From positions 16,308,294 through 16,372,293 of the forward strand of contig NC_054536.1 of the NCBI RefSeq assembly GCF_017654505.1: DNA of 64,000 bases, written 5' to 3'. The notes below the pieces were generated by a model, which saw nothing but the letters and a program-made list of their open reading frames with translations, searched no databases and had not been told where the DNA came from. Shown piece by piece: positions 23,470 through 36,154 of the stretch; position 1 is the first letter of the stretch, and the number at the start of each line of letters is the position of its first letter. The position numbers and the translations under genes were made by a program. The stretch comes from Polyodon spathula (Eukaryota > Chordata > Actinopteri > Acipenseriformes > Polyodontidae).

Positions 23470-24830
23470 TCTCTTTTATCAGGCATTGTGCCAGACTCCT
23501 TTAAGACTGCTGTAGTAAAACCTCTTCTTAAGAAGCCCACCCTTGATCTCACTGCTCCTAATAATTACAGACCTATTTCCAATCTCTCTTTTCTGTCCAA
23601 AGTGTTAGAAAGAGTAGTGGCTGGTCAACTCAATAGATTTCTTGATGCACAGAATATTTCTGAGAAATTTCAGTCTGGCTTCAAGCCTTATCATAGTACT
23701 GAGACAGCACTAATCCGAGTAGTGAATGATGTTCTTCTGTCCTCTGACTTGGGATCACCTTCAGTTCTTGTTTTACTTGATTTAAGTACAGCTTTTGACA
23801 CCATTGATCGCTCTCTTTTAATAGATCATCTTCAACATTTGGTGGGATTGTCCAGTCCTGTCTGTCAAACAGATTTCTGTTTATAAAAAATTTATCGGAG
23901 GTTACTTGTGGGGTCCCTCGGGTTTAATTATTGGCCCAATTTTATTTTCTCTTTATATGTTACCCTTGGGTGATATTACTCGTAGACATGGAGTTAGCTT
24001 CCACTGTTATGCTGATGATACTTAGCTTTAACTTGTCCCTCAAACAGGGCTATGTGTCTGCTGCTATTTTGAATACCTGTCTTGATGACATTAAGAATTG
24101 GATGTTTAATAACTTTTTTTAAATATTAAATGCAGATAAAACAGAAATGATACTGGGGCCTCAGAGAAAACATGAAGATACACATTTGATTGATGTTTTA
24201 TCTGATTTTAGGGCAGAAGAAAAAAAACTAGGTGTTATATTTGATACAGAACTTTCTTTCAAAGCACACATTAAAAATGTATTTTTTTTTATTTAAGAAA
24301 TATTGCAAGACTGAGGTATTCTTTCCAGGCAGGATGCAGAGATATTAATGCATGCTTTTATATCATCTAGGACTGACTATTGCAATGGTCTTTTCATTGG
24401 GACTAACCACAACATTATTTCTCACCTTCAACTTGTACAAAATGCTGCAGCTAGAACTTTAACTTGGGTCAAGAGGTGACAGCATATCACCCCGGTGCTG
24501 GCATCTTTGCATTGGATACCGGTTAGTTTTAGAAAATATTTTAAGGTGATGCTGCTAACTTATAAGGCTTTTAATGGTCTTGCACCTCCATACCATAAAG
24601 ATCTTTTGGAACCCTATGTCTCCAATTGCCTGCTCCGATCACTGGATGCTGGCCTACTGTCTGTACCTATTATTCAGAAAAAAAGTTCAGATGGTAGATC
24701 TTTTAGTTATATGGCACCTAAATTATGGAACAACTTGCCCGTCACAGTTAGAGAAGCCCTTCAGTCAATGTCTTCAAGTCTAGACTAAAAACCCATTTCT
24801 ATAGCCTGGCATTTTCATCCATATGAGCTG
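23470..24830 (+). pseudogene. L2/CR1-type LINE reverse transcriptase, broken
   Basis: Non-LTR retrotransposon ORF2 remains on the plus strand. They start with VPDSFKTAVVKPLLKK and NYRPISNLSFLSKVLERVV (RT domain 1), then QSGFKPYHSTETALIRV and LDLSTAFDTIDRSLLIDHL (first catalytic Asp region). After a frameshift comes the CYADDT active-site motif (YADD at 24,008-24,019). Another frame carries the C-terminal LHWIPVSFRKYFKVMLLTYK and the APKLWNNLPVTVREA tail. Endonuclease and ORF1 are absent here, so it is 5'-truncated. Several frameshifts and stops make it inactive. Confidence 0.85.
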
Positions 24831-26330
24831 ATATCCTCTTGCCCCCATATTGTTCCCACTGTTTTTTATTTATTTATTTTAATATAGATTAAAATCATAT
24901 TTTTTATAAAACATCTTATACTGTTTTTATTCTGTTCTTTTTTTAAATGCTTACTGTTGTTCATTAATATTCATTAACACAAGAAATTTCCAATACGGTG
25001 ATGGAAATATTGCTCAGAAAGAATGGATTAACATAGGAAGAAAAAGTTTGTTGATTTTTTTTTTTTTTTTTTTAAGGAGAAAAGTGTTTGGGAATCTGCA
25101 GCTCCCGGGGTAATGACTGAGCAGTCTCTACTTGAATTGCACTTCAACAGCAGATTGTAAAATCTACAGAAAATAGACAGAGAAAAGGTAACTTTGACTT
25201 TTTCAAATAAAGACATCCAGTATGATCCTGTATATGATTTTTACATACAGGACTTTCATCCATTTACCAGTCCCAGTGGCTTTTACCACATGCCAAGATC
25301 AAGCAGCATGGTTCCCTCAACTAGATTCGGAACAAGGAGTGTACGAGTTCCTGGCCCTCATTCCAAATGATGTCAATGCTATAGATCCCCTGCCACTGCT
25401 GTAAACAGGAAATTAGAGCTGTTTGATGAAAAAGTAGGTCACCATAACCCCAACCTTATGTAGATGAAAAAGTGTGGCACAAACATACATAGGGCAGATT
25501 TTTCCATTATCCCCAGAATCTGATACTCTGAATGGTAACACTTAACACAATTGGAATCACAGAATACGTATGTGGTACAGAGTATGAAAACAATATCTAG
25601 AAGCCAAAAAAATCACATAACCTTAGGATCACAGGTCAAAATGAATGGTTAGATTTTGCCTGAACACTAAATGGTTAATGAGATTTAGCAGTAGTTGGTG
25701 CTGTGGCATACAAGCTCCCCTCCTTAAGGGATTCTTAATTAAAAACAAGCAAGTGTCTAATTAGTTACAGGCGCAGTGACACTACTGTGGGAGGCAGCGT
25801 CACTCAAATTGAGCTGTGGTCCAACTTTCAGGGGAATCTCATATAAAATATTATTACTGGAGTAAAGAAATGTATTTATTAACAGCTGGTATAGATTAAT
25901 TCAAGCTGGTGGCTTAAAATGCCTCCAACAGAATGTGAGCAGCCAAAATAATAATCAGTCACCATCACATCACAGTACATCCCAGAAGACCTGAATATCA
26001 AAAACTTAATGAATCATCTCAGTATTCCACATGTGAAGAGCCTACATTTATTTAAGGGGTATTTTTCTGCACAAAGTACAATATTTTACTCACACTTTAG
26101 AGTAACTATTTTTTAGTAGGGTTAAACCTCATGAAACCTGTTAATTCTACAGAGTTTACACAAGCAACTTCATCCTACTCCCATTCTCACATTGCAGCTT
26201 TATAAGCTCATTTGGTTCACATGGCAGTTTTATGCTGCTTATGATTTGTTTGTTATTTTAGGCTACTAACAAGATTTGTTGGTTAGCAGAAAAACACAAC
26301 ATAGATACAGAACTAGAGCTAGATCATAAT

Positions 26331-26871
26331 TAGGGCTTCTGATTTTCAGTGTTTTCCACTGACTTATCTAGTCTCCTTTAAAAATTCAGTTGATACCTGT
26401 TAAGCCATTCATGTATCTCAATCACAACAGTGTTAATAGTAAAACTGATTTAAATTCCGGGCTTTGTCAGTGAAACAACTAAATGGGCTTTTAAATCACA
26501 AGTCTTACTTTTTCCATTTCAAAGCAGAAACTCCTCTTTATTGATGTAAATATAGTCACGCAGAACGATTGTAATAACATGTGTCCAACATAAAACTCTT
26601 AATTTTTCATTATATCTTTAATAAAAATTAGTCGCTTATTAACATGTTGCCATCTCTTTTTTCCGTTCTGCTTGTTAATCAAAAAATAAGGCCTGGCCAA
26701 TTTAGTTTCACAGAAAAAAAAAAAAAAAAGCAGCAAATTAAATCAGTTTTACTATTCACACATTCTCAGTTATGATTGAGATACATAAATAGCTTGATAT
26801 GAATGGTATCAATTGAATTGTTAAAGGAGAATAGAAAAGTCAGCATAAAGCACTGAAAGTCAGAAGCCCAA
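26331..26871. mobile_element. hAT-type foldback MITE with 8-bp target duplication
   Basis: Arms of roughly 150 bp. The left arm TAGGGCTTCTGATTTTCAG... through CATTCATGTATCTCAATCA and TAGTAAAACTGATTTAA matches the inverted right arm (TGGGCTTCTGACTTTCAG..., CATTCATATCAAGC, TGTATCTCAATCA, TAGTAAAACTGATTTAA). Flanks ATCATAAT (26323-26330) and ATCACAAT (26872-26879) agree in 7 of 8 bases, fitting a hAT target duplication. No coding capacity. Confidence 0.65.
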
Positions 26872-27684
26872 ATCACAATAGTTAGGAAAATCATCCTAAC
26901 ATAAAATACTGATTATTGTGTTTTGCCAATAATTAGATTTATCTAAAACGTTAGCACACCATACCATTGCATTGCACATCTTTTTCACAACTATACTCTA
27001 GCTTATTCTAGTTAGTACTTGATGTATATTGTATTAATGTGAAAGGTTTCACTGTGTGAGCATACAAACCAAAACAGTTTTTAAATAAAAATTTATTTTG
27101 AGACCAATATAATCCAGAGTGCTTTGGTAGCTTTGACAGAGCCAAACTGAGTTTCTAAAAACTGTCCAGTTAATGCTAGAGTACAGTGGTGAAAATGTAT
27201 GTTAACTCTATTCAGATACCTGCATGTAGCATTTCCAGAAAGGAAAAATAAACAGGCTTTTGATGCTTAAGATAAGTGTATCCTGTTTTGTGGATACTGG
27301 CCACATGGAGGGCTAACGCATTGATAAGTAGTACGTAGGGTACAGTATGCCTAGTTCAGGTAAATTTCCCTGGTTTCAATTTCATTGGTTTGTTGCAAAT
27401 CAAGTTGTTTGTTATGTTTCACATATGCCCTACCATATTCAATTCAAACCAAACTATAGGAAAGGGCTCTTTGTCACAACATAATAAAACAGACTTGTAG
27501 TAATGTAGTTGGGTCTTTAATTCTTCAGATAATCAAGTTCAATCAAGCACCTCATTGGAAAACTGTGCTAATATTTTTGGCTTGTATTTTAAAAGTTAAA
27601 ACAACAGAACAAACAAATAAAAAACACACACAACAGTATTGTATTTGTAATATTGAAGATATTGAAGTATTTTTTTGTTTTATA

Positions 27685-27692
27685 TATTATAT

Positions 27693-27751
<59 letters not shown>

Positions 27752-27765
27752 GTATATGTGTGTTT
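27685..27765. repeat. (TA)n microsatellite
   Basis: About 80 bp of alternating TA with few interruptions (TATG near the end). The open frames running through it as Tyr-Ile repeats are artefacts. Confidence 0.95.
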
Positions 27766-28004
27766 AACCAAATACAAATACAATTGGTTTATGAAGTTTG
27801 GCTTAAAGTTTCTGAAGATTGTAAAAGCAACAAGACCATGTATTTAATTTGATATTTCTTTAATAAACATTTGCCAGAAAATGTCTTGGTACAAAAAGCA
27901 TTTGTTTTTTTAACAGGGATCATTTTACCAGAGCATCTGATTTTACAAAGAAAAGGGACAGAGAAGGTGGTGGTGGGGGTGGGGAGGGGGGATTAAATAT
28001 AGAA

Positions 28005-28643
28005 CAGAATTTATTAAATCTGTTTACATAAATAAAGATTCCTAGCTTTTTCCATTCAATTTTAATATCCACAATAACAATGGCAGTGGGTCACAGACTC
28101 AGTAATCTTTCAGTACAAAAGTAGTTTTCCCAAAGTGAAGCGATAAAAATATCCAGTGCCTTCAGTACGATTTATAGGCTTGGTCCAAATCTATAGAATC
28201 TCATATCCTGTGCACAGGCTGTCCAGCTTGCTCTCCTAAATTTGGTTCAGCAGTTAATACTAATCTGCCCAAGACCAAAGTAATTAAAAAAAAAAACAAA
28301 ACAAAAAAAAAAAAACAAAAAAAAAACACACACACACCTAAAAAAGTAGAGATAAAATTTATAACCTGGTTTAGTATAATGTACACTCAAAAGTGAACAT
28401 TTTAAAAAGGACAGCAGTATAATTGATTAAAAACAATATGAAAAGGTAAGAGCATTTTTTTTATTTAGTTATTTTTTTATTTTTTAAATCTTGCGCCACT
28501 GTCTCCCTCATTAAAAAAACAAAACAAATTGTCTTTCACATCCAGTAAATAATTTTTAAACTTTTAAGCTGTTTAAAAAAAAAAAAAAAATCCCAGCTTT
28601 GAATGTGCCCAAAGCCTTTTAAAAGCAGTCTTCAAGAATTAAA
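28005..28643 (-). other. CDK13: Candidate CDK13 3' UTR
   Basis: Sequence after the CDK13 stop codon in the minus sense, with several A/T homopolymers and a (CA)-like run near 28,328. A minus-strand AATAAA occurs at about 28,009-28,014 (plus TTTATT) and may end the transcript, about 635 nt after the stop. The real end is unknown. Confidence 0.35.
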
Positions 28644-29467
28644 TCAGTATGGTAGCCCTCTTCCTCTTAATGTTGAAGTGTTCATGTGTGCCCTGTAGCC
28701 CTGCGAGTAGGCACCACCTTGTGAGGGTGATCCCCAGTTCTGCCCATGCGCGGGACCCCCAGGAAGCATGTTTTCTTGCCTGCTCATCCCGTGGTTATAA
28801 CTGTAGATGTTTCCTGGCATGCTAGCAGCCTGAGTACTTTCTAGGTTACTGCTGTTTGCTAGCATTGGCAGAGGGCTGTGGTTGTACTCAAATCTGTGGT
28901 CCTTATCCCCGCTAAATAGCATGGCCCCTCCGCTTCCTCCTCCTCCACCTGCTCCACACCCAGAGTAGTTGCTGCTGTCACCATAGTTGCTGCCCACTGA
29001 GCTCGAAAAGGACTCTGGGTAGCCTGGGGTACGTGGCCTGCAGGCAACACCAGTGTAAGTTGGAGCTCCACTACTAAACATCTCCCTTAATGAGTGTGGA
29101 GGTAAGCCGCCGCCCAGGAAGCTGGCTCTCTCCCCTGCCCCTAAGTGGCTGCCCCTGAAGTCATCACTGGTGTAACTGCTGGAGGAGAATGATGAACTCC
29201 CAAAGCTCTCCCTGTACTCACTGCCCGGTTGGTAGGAACTTTCTTGCTGGTACTCTGGCTCTGGTACGCTGTGCTGGGCAATCAGTTGCATCAGGGCTGC
29301 CTTCATTCCTGAATGGGGATCAGCAGAGCCCATGGTTCCTCTGTAGTCCAGATCTTCTGTGGTGGGAGGGGGTTCTGGAGGCTCTGGGGGACGCTGGTCT
29401 GGAGGCAGGATCAACGGAGGTTCTGGAGCAGTGGCATTATGTTGCAGGTCAGCACTATCGTCCAAAC
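28644..29467 (-). CDS. CDK13: CDK13 exon 14: C-terminus and stop
   Basis: 824 nt ending in TGA/TAA-type stop at 28644-28646 (reads GRGLPY-stop). It contains ILPPDQRPPEPPEPPPTTED, the MKAALMQLIAQH helix, a Ser-rich FGSSSFSSSSYTSDD segment, a poly-Gly run, MLFSGDKDHRFEY, and YSQGYRAHMNTSTLRGRGLP, the family's invariant end. Acceptor TTTTAG| at 29468. The Gly run near 28,950 is longer than in human. Confidence 0.94.
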
Positions 29468-29845
29468 CTAAAATAAGAGTACACACATATTATGTTAAAG
29501 CTTGCTTTAATATTGTGGGTAAACTGTCTCGTTTGGTTCATTTTCCCACAGCATGGACCGTTCCCATAAAAGGGATAGTGTTACAGATAGACATGTTATT
29601 TCTATTCTCACCGACATCGTTTCTTACCATTAACCTCATACCATCTATCTTGATGTATGACATCTACTGATTATTTTATTGCAAGAATCATCTGAGTAAA
29701 GAAAAAATCATATCATAGTTTTAAACATAAATATGTTATTGATCACAAAATCAAAGGTTGCAAACAAAGTTAGGTTTTCCCTTGTAGTTTCTGTCTCAAT
29801 ACATTAGAATTATAAAACATATCTAAAATGTGCTGAAGTGTTTAC

Positions 29846-30289
29846 CTGGTGAAGGAGAGGGGCTGGGCTCAGGGGGCTGCCTGGGCTCTGGGCGCACATC
29901 GTTTCCACTGCTAATCTCTTCTACTGGAACACTGTCTTTTTTCTGCATCTGCTGAACCTTTAGGAGCTGAGCCAGCAGAACTGTGAATGCACTCTGAATG
30001 GCGGTGGGAGCTGCATCCCCCTCCAGCTTAGGCAGGGCTTGCTGTGGAGGCGTGTGTGGGGCCGAGGGGACAGGAGGTTGGGTTACCACTGGCTCTTGAG
30101 GCTTCTCCGTGGAGGCCAGGATCCCAGCTGGGAGGGACATGCTGTTCAGTTCCTGCAAAGTCTCTGGGTTCACCTTGATGTTCATGACTTGGGCAAATTG
30201 AGCCATGCTAACTGTATTCTTGGACTGAAGCAAGTTCAGCAGAATTGTCAGTTGATCCTGAGTTAGCTGGGGTCCAGTGGCTTTAATAT
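29846..30289 (-). CDS. CDK13: CDK13 exon 13: C-terminal tail, helical block
   Basis: 444 nt encoding LTQDQLTILLNLLQSKNTVS, FAQVMNIKVNPETLQELNSM and LPAGILASTEK, the conserved tail region of CDK13. A Pro-rich linker and the AIQSAFTVLLAQLLKVQQ helix follow, ending in SPSPSPG. Acceptor TCTCAG|, donor CCAG|GTAAAC. Confidence 0.94.
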
Positions 30290-30789
30290 CTGAGAACACA
30301 GAACAGAGATGTGTTGAAGCATAATGATGTAGATATGATTGTGTCCTTCCAATGCATACCAACACAATAGCACATCTATACCAGAACCTCTTTTGGGTTT
30401 GGTCATTAAGATTTTATCTGATATAGAACAAGTAATGCAATACATAGGCTAGTAGAGGATGTAATTCTACTACTTAAACGTTAATTTGTTTGTGTAATCC
30501 AACACCAAAATCTGATTTTTGTTAGTTAGTTACATTTTAACCACTATGCTGTGCTATCATCATAAAAGATCAAATTAAAATAAAAAAAACACATTAGCAA
30601 AGCATATATGGGAAAAAGTGATAAACATGCAGTGTTCTAAAATATTAGTTTCATATTATTTATACGGAACGTTATCATTCAGGACATAAGATTCATAAAA
30701 ACATTTCTACATTCCATAATTCATATTTAGAAATTATAAAATGACTACCTTTAAGTGCAATGGAATTTTATTTTATTATTTTTATAGAT

Positions 30790-31045
30790 TTTTAAATAAA
30801 AATGTAGTGCGCCCAATTATTTTTACCACCGGCCTCTGGAGGACATAGACCAGCCCTGTAGGCATTCGCCTGAGCTCACTAGGCATCTGACCTGTAGGGT
30901 CCACTGTAGCGTGATGAGGAGAAACAATCCCTGACGGTTTTGCCTCGCTAACCCATGGAGTGCCAGAGCCAATGCGACGCTCCCTCCGGAATCCCCAGTG
31001 AAGACCAGTGACTTGTTGAGCCACTCAGAACCCCGTGTATTGGAA
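30790..31045. repeat. Interspersed repeat in CDK13 intron
   Basis: GC-richer block in an AT-rich intron, with GCGCCCAATTATTTTTACCA, TTCGCCTGAGCTCACTAGGC, AGGGTCCACTGTAGCGTGAT and TCCCTCCGGAATCCCCAGTG. I recall closely similar copies scattered in sturgeon DNA. I cannot assign a class, and the open frame on the minus strand is not a gene. Confidence 0.5.
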
Positions 31046-32599
31046 TTCTTCTGCTACAGGGCATACACAATTATATCTACTACTGTGCACATCAAAGTAG
31101 CAGAGATGAGGAGAGTCTAGGGAGTCCACACAAATCATTGAGACTCAAATAGGATACTTCTTTATTTATTATCTCCCCACCTAATTATTCTTCTTTCTAA
31201 CCAGCAAGAAAATGTTTACAGTATTTAAACCCCTTTACAGGATGTTGCAGTGTATTACTTACTTGCCAAAGATTATTTGAAACCCCTAGAGTCACACTGC
31301 TGTTCCACAACTATAAATGAAGATAAATGCGGCACTATGGGACATGCCAGTAAGTGCATTACAACCGAGCCAGTATGCCAGAAGTTTATTAATATGACCC
31401 CTTGTATTTTTTTTTTTAAAGCGGCGTAAAGAAAAAAAAAAGGTCTTAGGTAAATCAAATCATAATGAGCAAGATCAACGAGATAAGGCCAAGGTAATCA
31501 AATTTAATTACGAGCGTAATGCATTGCATACTTTATTTCTCCAAGCAGGATATTTTTCATGGTGCAATGGATAATACTTTACATTTAAGCTTTGAACTGC
31601 ATGCAGGTTATGCTGAAAAGACGCCTCTTTGCTGAATGTTTTTCACTAAAGTATTGCTATGATTTGATACTTTTCCGACTGCTATTTTTTTTTTTACCCA
31701 GTTTTCTGCTTAAACATATTGAATGTATTTTATTTTGGGATTAGTGTCTGTGAATATGACATCCACTGTTCAGTAGTTGCAGCTACACAGACAGGAATGC
31801 TGGGGTATCTTCATGACCAGAGGCAGGGCAACACTGATGACTTTCAGTATTACAGATTTAAATAGTAAAATTTGGAGATAACTGTTTGCCTGATCAGTAT
31901 AGATTTTGAATGTCAAAAAGAAAAATATATATATATATTGGAAGCTTTAACTGTCTGGCAGTTAAATCAACACATTGGTCTGTCATACACAGATGTGCAA
32001 ATAATGAAGACAGGCTTGACTTCTATGTTCTTGACTAACGTCTTAGCCTATTTTAAGATGTTTTTACGAATGAGTGCATCAGCCATGGACGTCAACACAT
32101 CCTTACTGCATGACCATCTACTCGTGGGATTTAAATTCAGAATATGGTTTCTACCTGTTGCGGAGACTGGTGGACAGTTTAACACAATGTATTGGACCTT
32201 TTTTATTGTTATAATACACTCAATGCTCAGGCATAGTTTCAATGGACTTACAATACACAATTGGAGCAGTTTTTACTGTGGGAAATGTACAGGTATATGG
32301 GCACCTCCATGATATAATAAAGGTAGGCAGTAATAGCAGGTAAGCAACTTCCATCTCCTACCATAATAAAAATAATTTCAAGCAATAAATACAGAACTGT
32401 GCAAAACTAAAATACAAAAACATATCCAGGAAAGTACCAGTGTTCATATTATATACATGATGCTTGATTAAATGCACAAATATACCCCCCATCCTATCAG
32501 GACAGGCAGAGTAAGCAGGCCATTTAGAGTTTATTAGTAAGCAGCTTTATCAGTAGTTTATTTCATAAACAAATCAGAAATACAGTGTTGTTTACTGAC

Positions 32600-32796
32600 C
32601 TAGTCCTACACTAGAACTGCCCTGAGATTTCTGTTGAGTAGGTTGAAGGCCTTGAGGGGTATTGTTCCTGCTGTCATCCATTCCCAAAGCCAGCTCCTTT
32701 CTGGGGACTTTGGGGGCTGTCATCTCATCAGGCATTTGCTTCTGACGCCTACGTTTTTTGCTCCAGAGCTCATGGCAATCCTGCCATAGAGGGAGG
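32600..32796 (-). CDS. CDK13: CDK13 exon 12: C-terminal extension helix
   Basis: 197 nt starting [20 protein letters not shown], the conserved extension that contacts ATP through the DCHEL motif and carries a polybasic cluster in human CDK12/13. A polar linker follows ([20 protein letters not shown]). Acceptor CCTCAG|, donor CTAG|GTCAGT. Confidence 0.94.
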
Positions 32797-33072
32797 CTGA
32801 GGGATCAAACAACTGGTGAGTAACACTTAAACTAAATCATAAAAGAAAAATCCCATTGAAGGCCACAAAGCTAAACCTTTCAGCTTAAAAAAAAAAAAAA
32901 AAAAAAAAAGATTTTTAAACAAATAATATTTCAAAGTCATTAAAGTAGCTTGTTATACCATAAGTACACTAATCGCATCACTGGAAATCTCATGATGCGT
33001 GTCACACTAGTTGGCAGTGTAACCTAGAAATATGTTTTCCCACAGTTCTTTTCACAGATTAATAACACTGTG

Positions 33073-33371
33073 TAATTTCCAATGGGAAAATGGGCAATGT
33101 GTGTCTTTTCGTTCACATAAAGTCAGAAAAAAACAACATACGAATCCAAATTAACATGTATTTATACTAAAGTAATACAAAGATGACTACAAAAGATTGA
33201 GAAGTGAGTAGTTTTTCGAGATTTACAATTATACTGTAAACACTAAATCTTTTTAGTCATCTTTGTATTACTTTAGTATAAATACATGTTAATTTGGATT
33301 CATATGTTGCTTTTTTCTGACTATGTGAACGAAAAGACACACATTTGCCCATTTTCCCATTGGAAATAGTG
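33073..33371. repeat. Near-perfect palindrome, 126-bp arms
   Basis: Left arm 33,073-33,198 and right arm 33,246-33,371 are inverted copies, about 95% identical by eye, with a perfect run of about 48 bp ending in the GATGACTA next to the loop. The spacer is about 47 bp. It lies in the CDK13 intron between exons 11 and 12, so the transcript would fold into a long hairpin. It is probably a young foldback MITE; the outer tip is itself palindromic (GTGATATTTTGAAATATCAC). Confidence 0.85.
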
Positions 33372-33791
33372 ATATTTTGAAATATCACTGTCCTGGTCAC
33401 AAAAGCAAAGTTTGTGGGGAATAATAGCCATTTTCTATACTTTTGAGGCATAAGCAATTAGGAAATAACGCTTACTACCCAGGAACAAAAACTGTGTTAC
33501 ATAGTTTTTTGTTTGATGACAATGTTTGGTCATATTAGGTTGGAGGTCAAAGTCAAATGCCTTCTGAGATATTAGCAGGTGGAATAGCATTGGGGTGGTG
33601 CCCGAGTGACCATTACATATAAGCTCCCCTCATAGGCATGATTAAAAATGTCTTATGAAGCACCCTTAGGTTGATTTGGATTGCCTTTAAACAAGGACTC
33701 CAACAACTGAAACAACAACTTGAAACAAGTGCAAATCTAAAGCACTGTGTAAGTTTAAAAAAAAAGACAGATAAAATCTTTAGATTCATAC

Positions 33792-33923
33792 TCAGGAGGC
33801 AGCATTTTGACAGGATCCACATCCTTCAGGAACTCGCTCTGAAGAGCCTGTTCAGCTGTGCAACGTTTGCTAGGATCCAATGCAAGCATATGATCAAAAA
33901 GATCTAGTGCAGTTGAAGGAATG
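33792..33923 (-). CDS. CDK13: CDK13 exon 11: end of the kinase domain
   Basis: 132 nt encoding [40 protein letters not shown] and LPPE/D. It closes the kinase C-lobe at about residue 969. Acceptor CTTTAG|, donor CTGA|GTATGA. Human reads KMPPPD where this protein has KMLPPD. Confidence 0.94.
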
Positions 33924-34172
33924 CTAAAGAAAAAAAAGGGGGGGAGGGGGGGGGGATAAGTCAGATTTTTCAGAAAGAAACAAAAAACATTTTAGTGCTG
34001 CATTAATGCCTTGCTGGTGTAGTTAATTTGAAAAATGCATTCCTCAGCTCAACATGTACATCTCTCTTTCAGGACCACTAATAATCATTTCAACGAGTCA
34101 TGTGATGCAAAAATTGAGTGAAACGTATTTGTGTATTTTAGGCTATCAACAGAAAAAAAGAGAAAAACTTAC

Positions 34173-34289
34173 AATGCAAATTCTTCCCTTATTCGTCTCC
34201 GATACTGTTTCTTTGGTTTCATGGTGTTAAAATAAGGGAGCTTTATTACATCTGGCCAAACTGCGGGACATGGGCTGCCACAGATTCGA
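34173..34289 (-). CDS. CDK13: CDK13 exon 10: kinase C-lobe
   Basis: 117 nt encoding [38 protein letters not shown]. Acceptor TCTCAG|, donor CATT|GTAAGT. This is the CDK12/13-specific region after helix G. Confidence 0.95.
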
Positions 34290-34752
34290 CTGAGAAAATA
34301 ACATTGATACAGAAACACAATTTCAGGTATTTAGAAGGGCTAACACTAATAACAATGAATTCATTTAAACGGTGTAATAGGTCATTAGCATATTAATAGG
34401 AACCAGCTCACACACTGCCATTTAGTTACATATTTATATCTACAGTAGTTGGTCTTACTCACATATTCAGAAATGAATGTGCAAGAAATAAGTTAAACTG
34501 AAAAAAGAAACTACAGTTCTAAAACTATTTTAAAGTAGGCATACAGGAATGTTACAAAGTAATATTGCAACATTTAGGCACAACAAAGGCAGTAATTTAT
34601 GAATTATTTCTTGTGTTATTCAAACACAGCGAGTAGTATCAAGTATTACAAAAAATATTTTAAACATGCCCACATGTTTAAATTTGACAGCAAAAGGTTA
34701 ACCCACAATAAAGATTAAACTTTCCAGTTCTTAAGACTTAATTTTATGACTT

Positions 34753-34754
34753 GC
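34753..34754 (-). promoter_or_regulatory. CDK13: Non-canonical GC 5' splice site (CDK13 intron 9)
   Basis: Read on the minus strand the junction is ATTAG|GCAAGT, with the matching acceptor TCTCAG| at 34290. GC-AG introns are about 1% of vertebrate introns and are spliced by the major spliceosome when the rest of the donor is strong, as here. Confidence 0.9.
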
Positions 34755-34832
34755 CTAATAAGCTCTAGCTGAGCAAGTTCCTGGTTTGCTTGAAAAATAG
34801 GCTTCTTCGTGAAAAGTTCTCCTAGGATACAC
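34755..34832 (-). CDS. CDK13: CDK13 exon 9, ends in a GC donor
   Basis: 78 nt encoding [20 protein letters not shown] and QLELI. The 3' border is ATTAG|GCAAGT (34755/34754): a GC splice donor with otherwise full consensus. No GT at this position would keep the frame into exon 10. The acceptor TTACAG| is ordinary. Confidence 0.95.
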   Translation of the reverse strand: MYPRRTFHEEAYFSSKPGTCSARAY

Positions 34833-34954
34833 CTGTAAACAATATGGGACATGAGAGTTACTCAACAACTATAAAAAATTTAAAAAAAAACAAACGTGTA
34901 TTACAGCAAATCAGAAAGAGAAAGGCCATGCTTATTTTCTCATTGCTAAGCTTA

Positions 34955-35224
<270 letters not shown>

Positions 35225-36154
35225 TCAGCGGTTTTAAAAGACAGGTCCTTAAATCAAAATGCAAGTTTGGAAGAGATATCTTGAATGTAGTCAGTTATGT
35301 CCTGTTAATTAAATGGTTGTTGATTGTGAGCGGTTTAACCAACATCTCCAACTGTCTTAAGATTACATTTTGCAACTTAGCTGAATGCTTAAAACTATAA
35401 ATAACGAATTGTGCCAAACGTTTAAGTCTACATAACACATTATGTAGACTTTGCCCTGAACAAAAACATAATACTTTTTTTCTAATGGTATGGTTATCTG
35501 CAAGCTTTTTGTCTAATCAATCAAACAATTAAATCAATATTGCTTAAATACAAACTACAGTCAAACAATACATCTGGGGTCACAACAATTCCTATGGTAC
35601 TGGCAATACTCTTTGAAAGCAAATGACTCCAGTAGAATGAAACAGATTTACCTAACGGCAGCAAGACCAGCAGCCAAGGAGCTGGTAAAATAGACTGCCC
35701 AGTAAATAATTATGTATGTACCATACCATTTAACACTCAAACAACTGATATACCAGCTTATAGAATGTAACAAGACTAATTATTTACAAGAAACAAAACC
35801 GAAAACATACGACAAAAACTTCACAGTATCAAATAAAAGGTAAATTCGAACATGCTGCATCGTTACCAAGATGTCCTATTTATGGTTACAGCGTATGCAG
35901 AAATACTCACACAAGCATAGTCCTAATAATGATGTAGTCACAGCAATAATTTGTGGACCGCAACGTACAGTATGTGCTTCAATGCAAACAACAAGTGAAA
36001 AGGCATTATGGGGAAAATGGGAGTCACGCTGGCCACAAAGTAGTAAAACTGTATCTGCTATAAAGAGAGGGCACAGTAATGTGTTGTTTGGTACTGTACA
36101 AAATTATAGTCTTTACCAGAACACCAATTTCACTTGAACAGAGGCAGCCTTTAC

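Larger units (their letters stand above)
12650..28643. other. Intergenic region between MPLKIP and CDK13
   Basis: About 15 kb between the MPLKIP stop and the CDK13 stop (the two genes converge). It includes both 3' UTRs, an unassigned exon-like series (14.3-16.8 kb), Tc1 elements at 18.9-20.0 and 20.6-20.8 kb, an interspersed repeat at 22.35 kb, an L2-type LINE at 23.5-24.8 kb, a hAT foldback at 26.3-26.9 kb and a TA microsatellite at 27.7 kb. The stretches 17.6-18.9, 21.0-21.6 and 24.9-26.3 kb hold nothing I recognise. Confidence 0.7.

Noticed and set aside
30782..31024. 80-codon minus frame
   Set aside because: Lies within an interspersed repeat; no protein family.
31872..32312. 146-codon open frame in a CDK13 intron
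   Set aside because: AT-rich composition, antisense to CDK13, no homologue or conserved motif recognised; likely chance.
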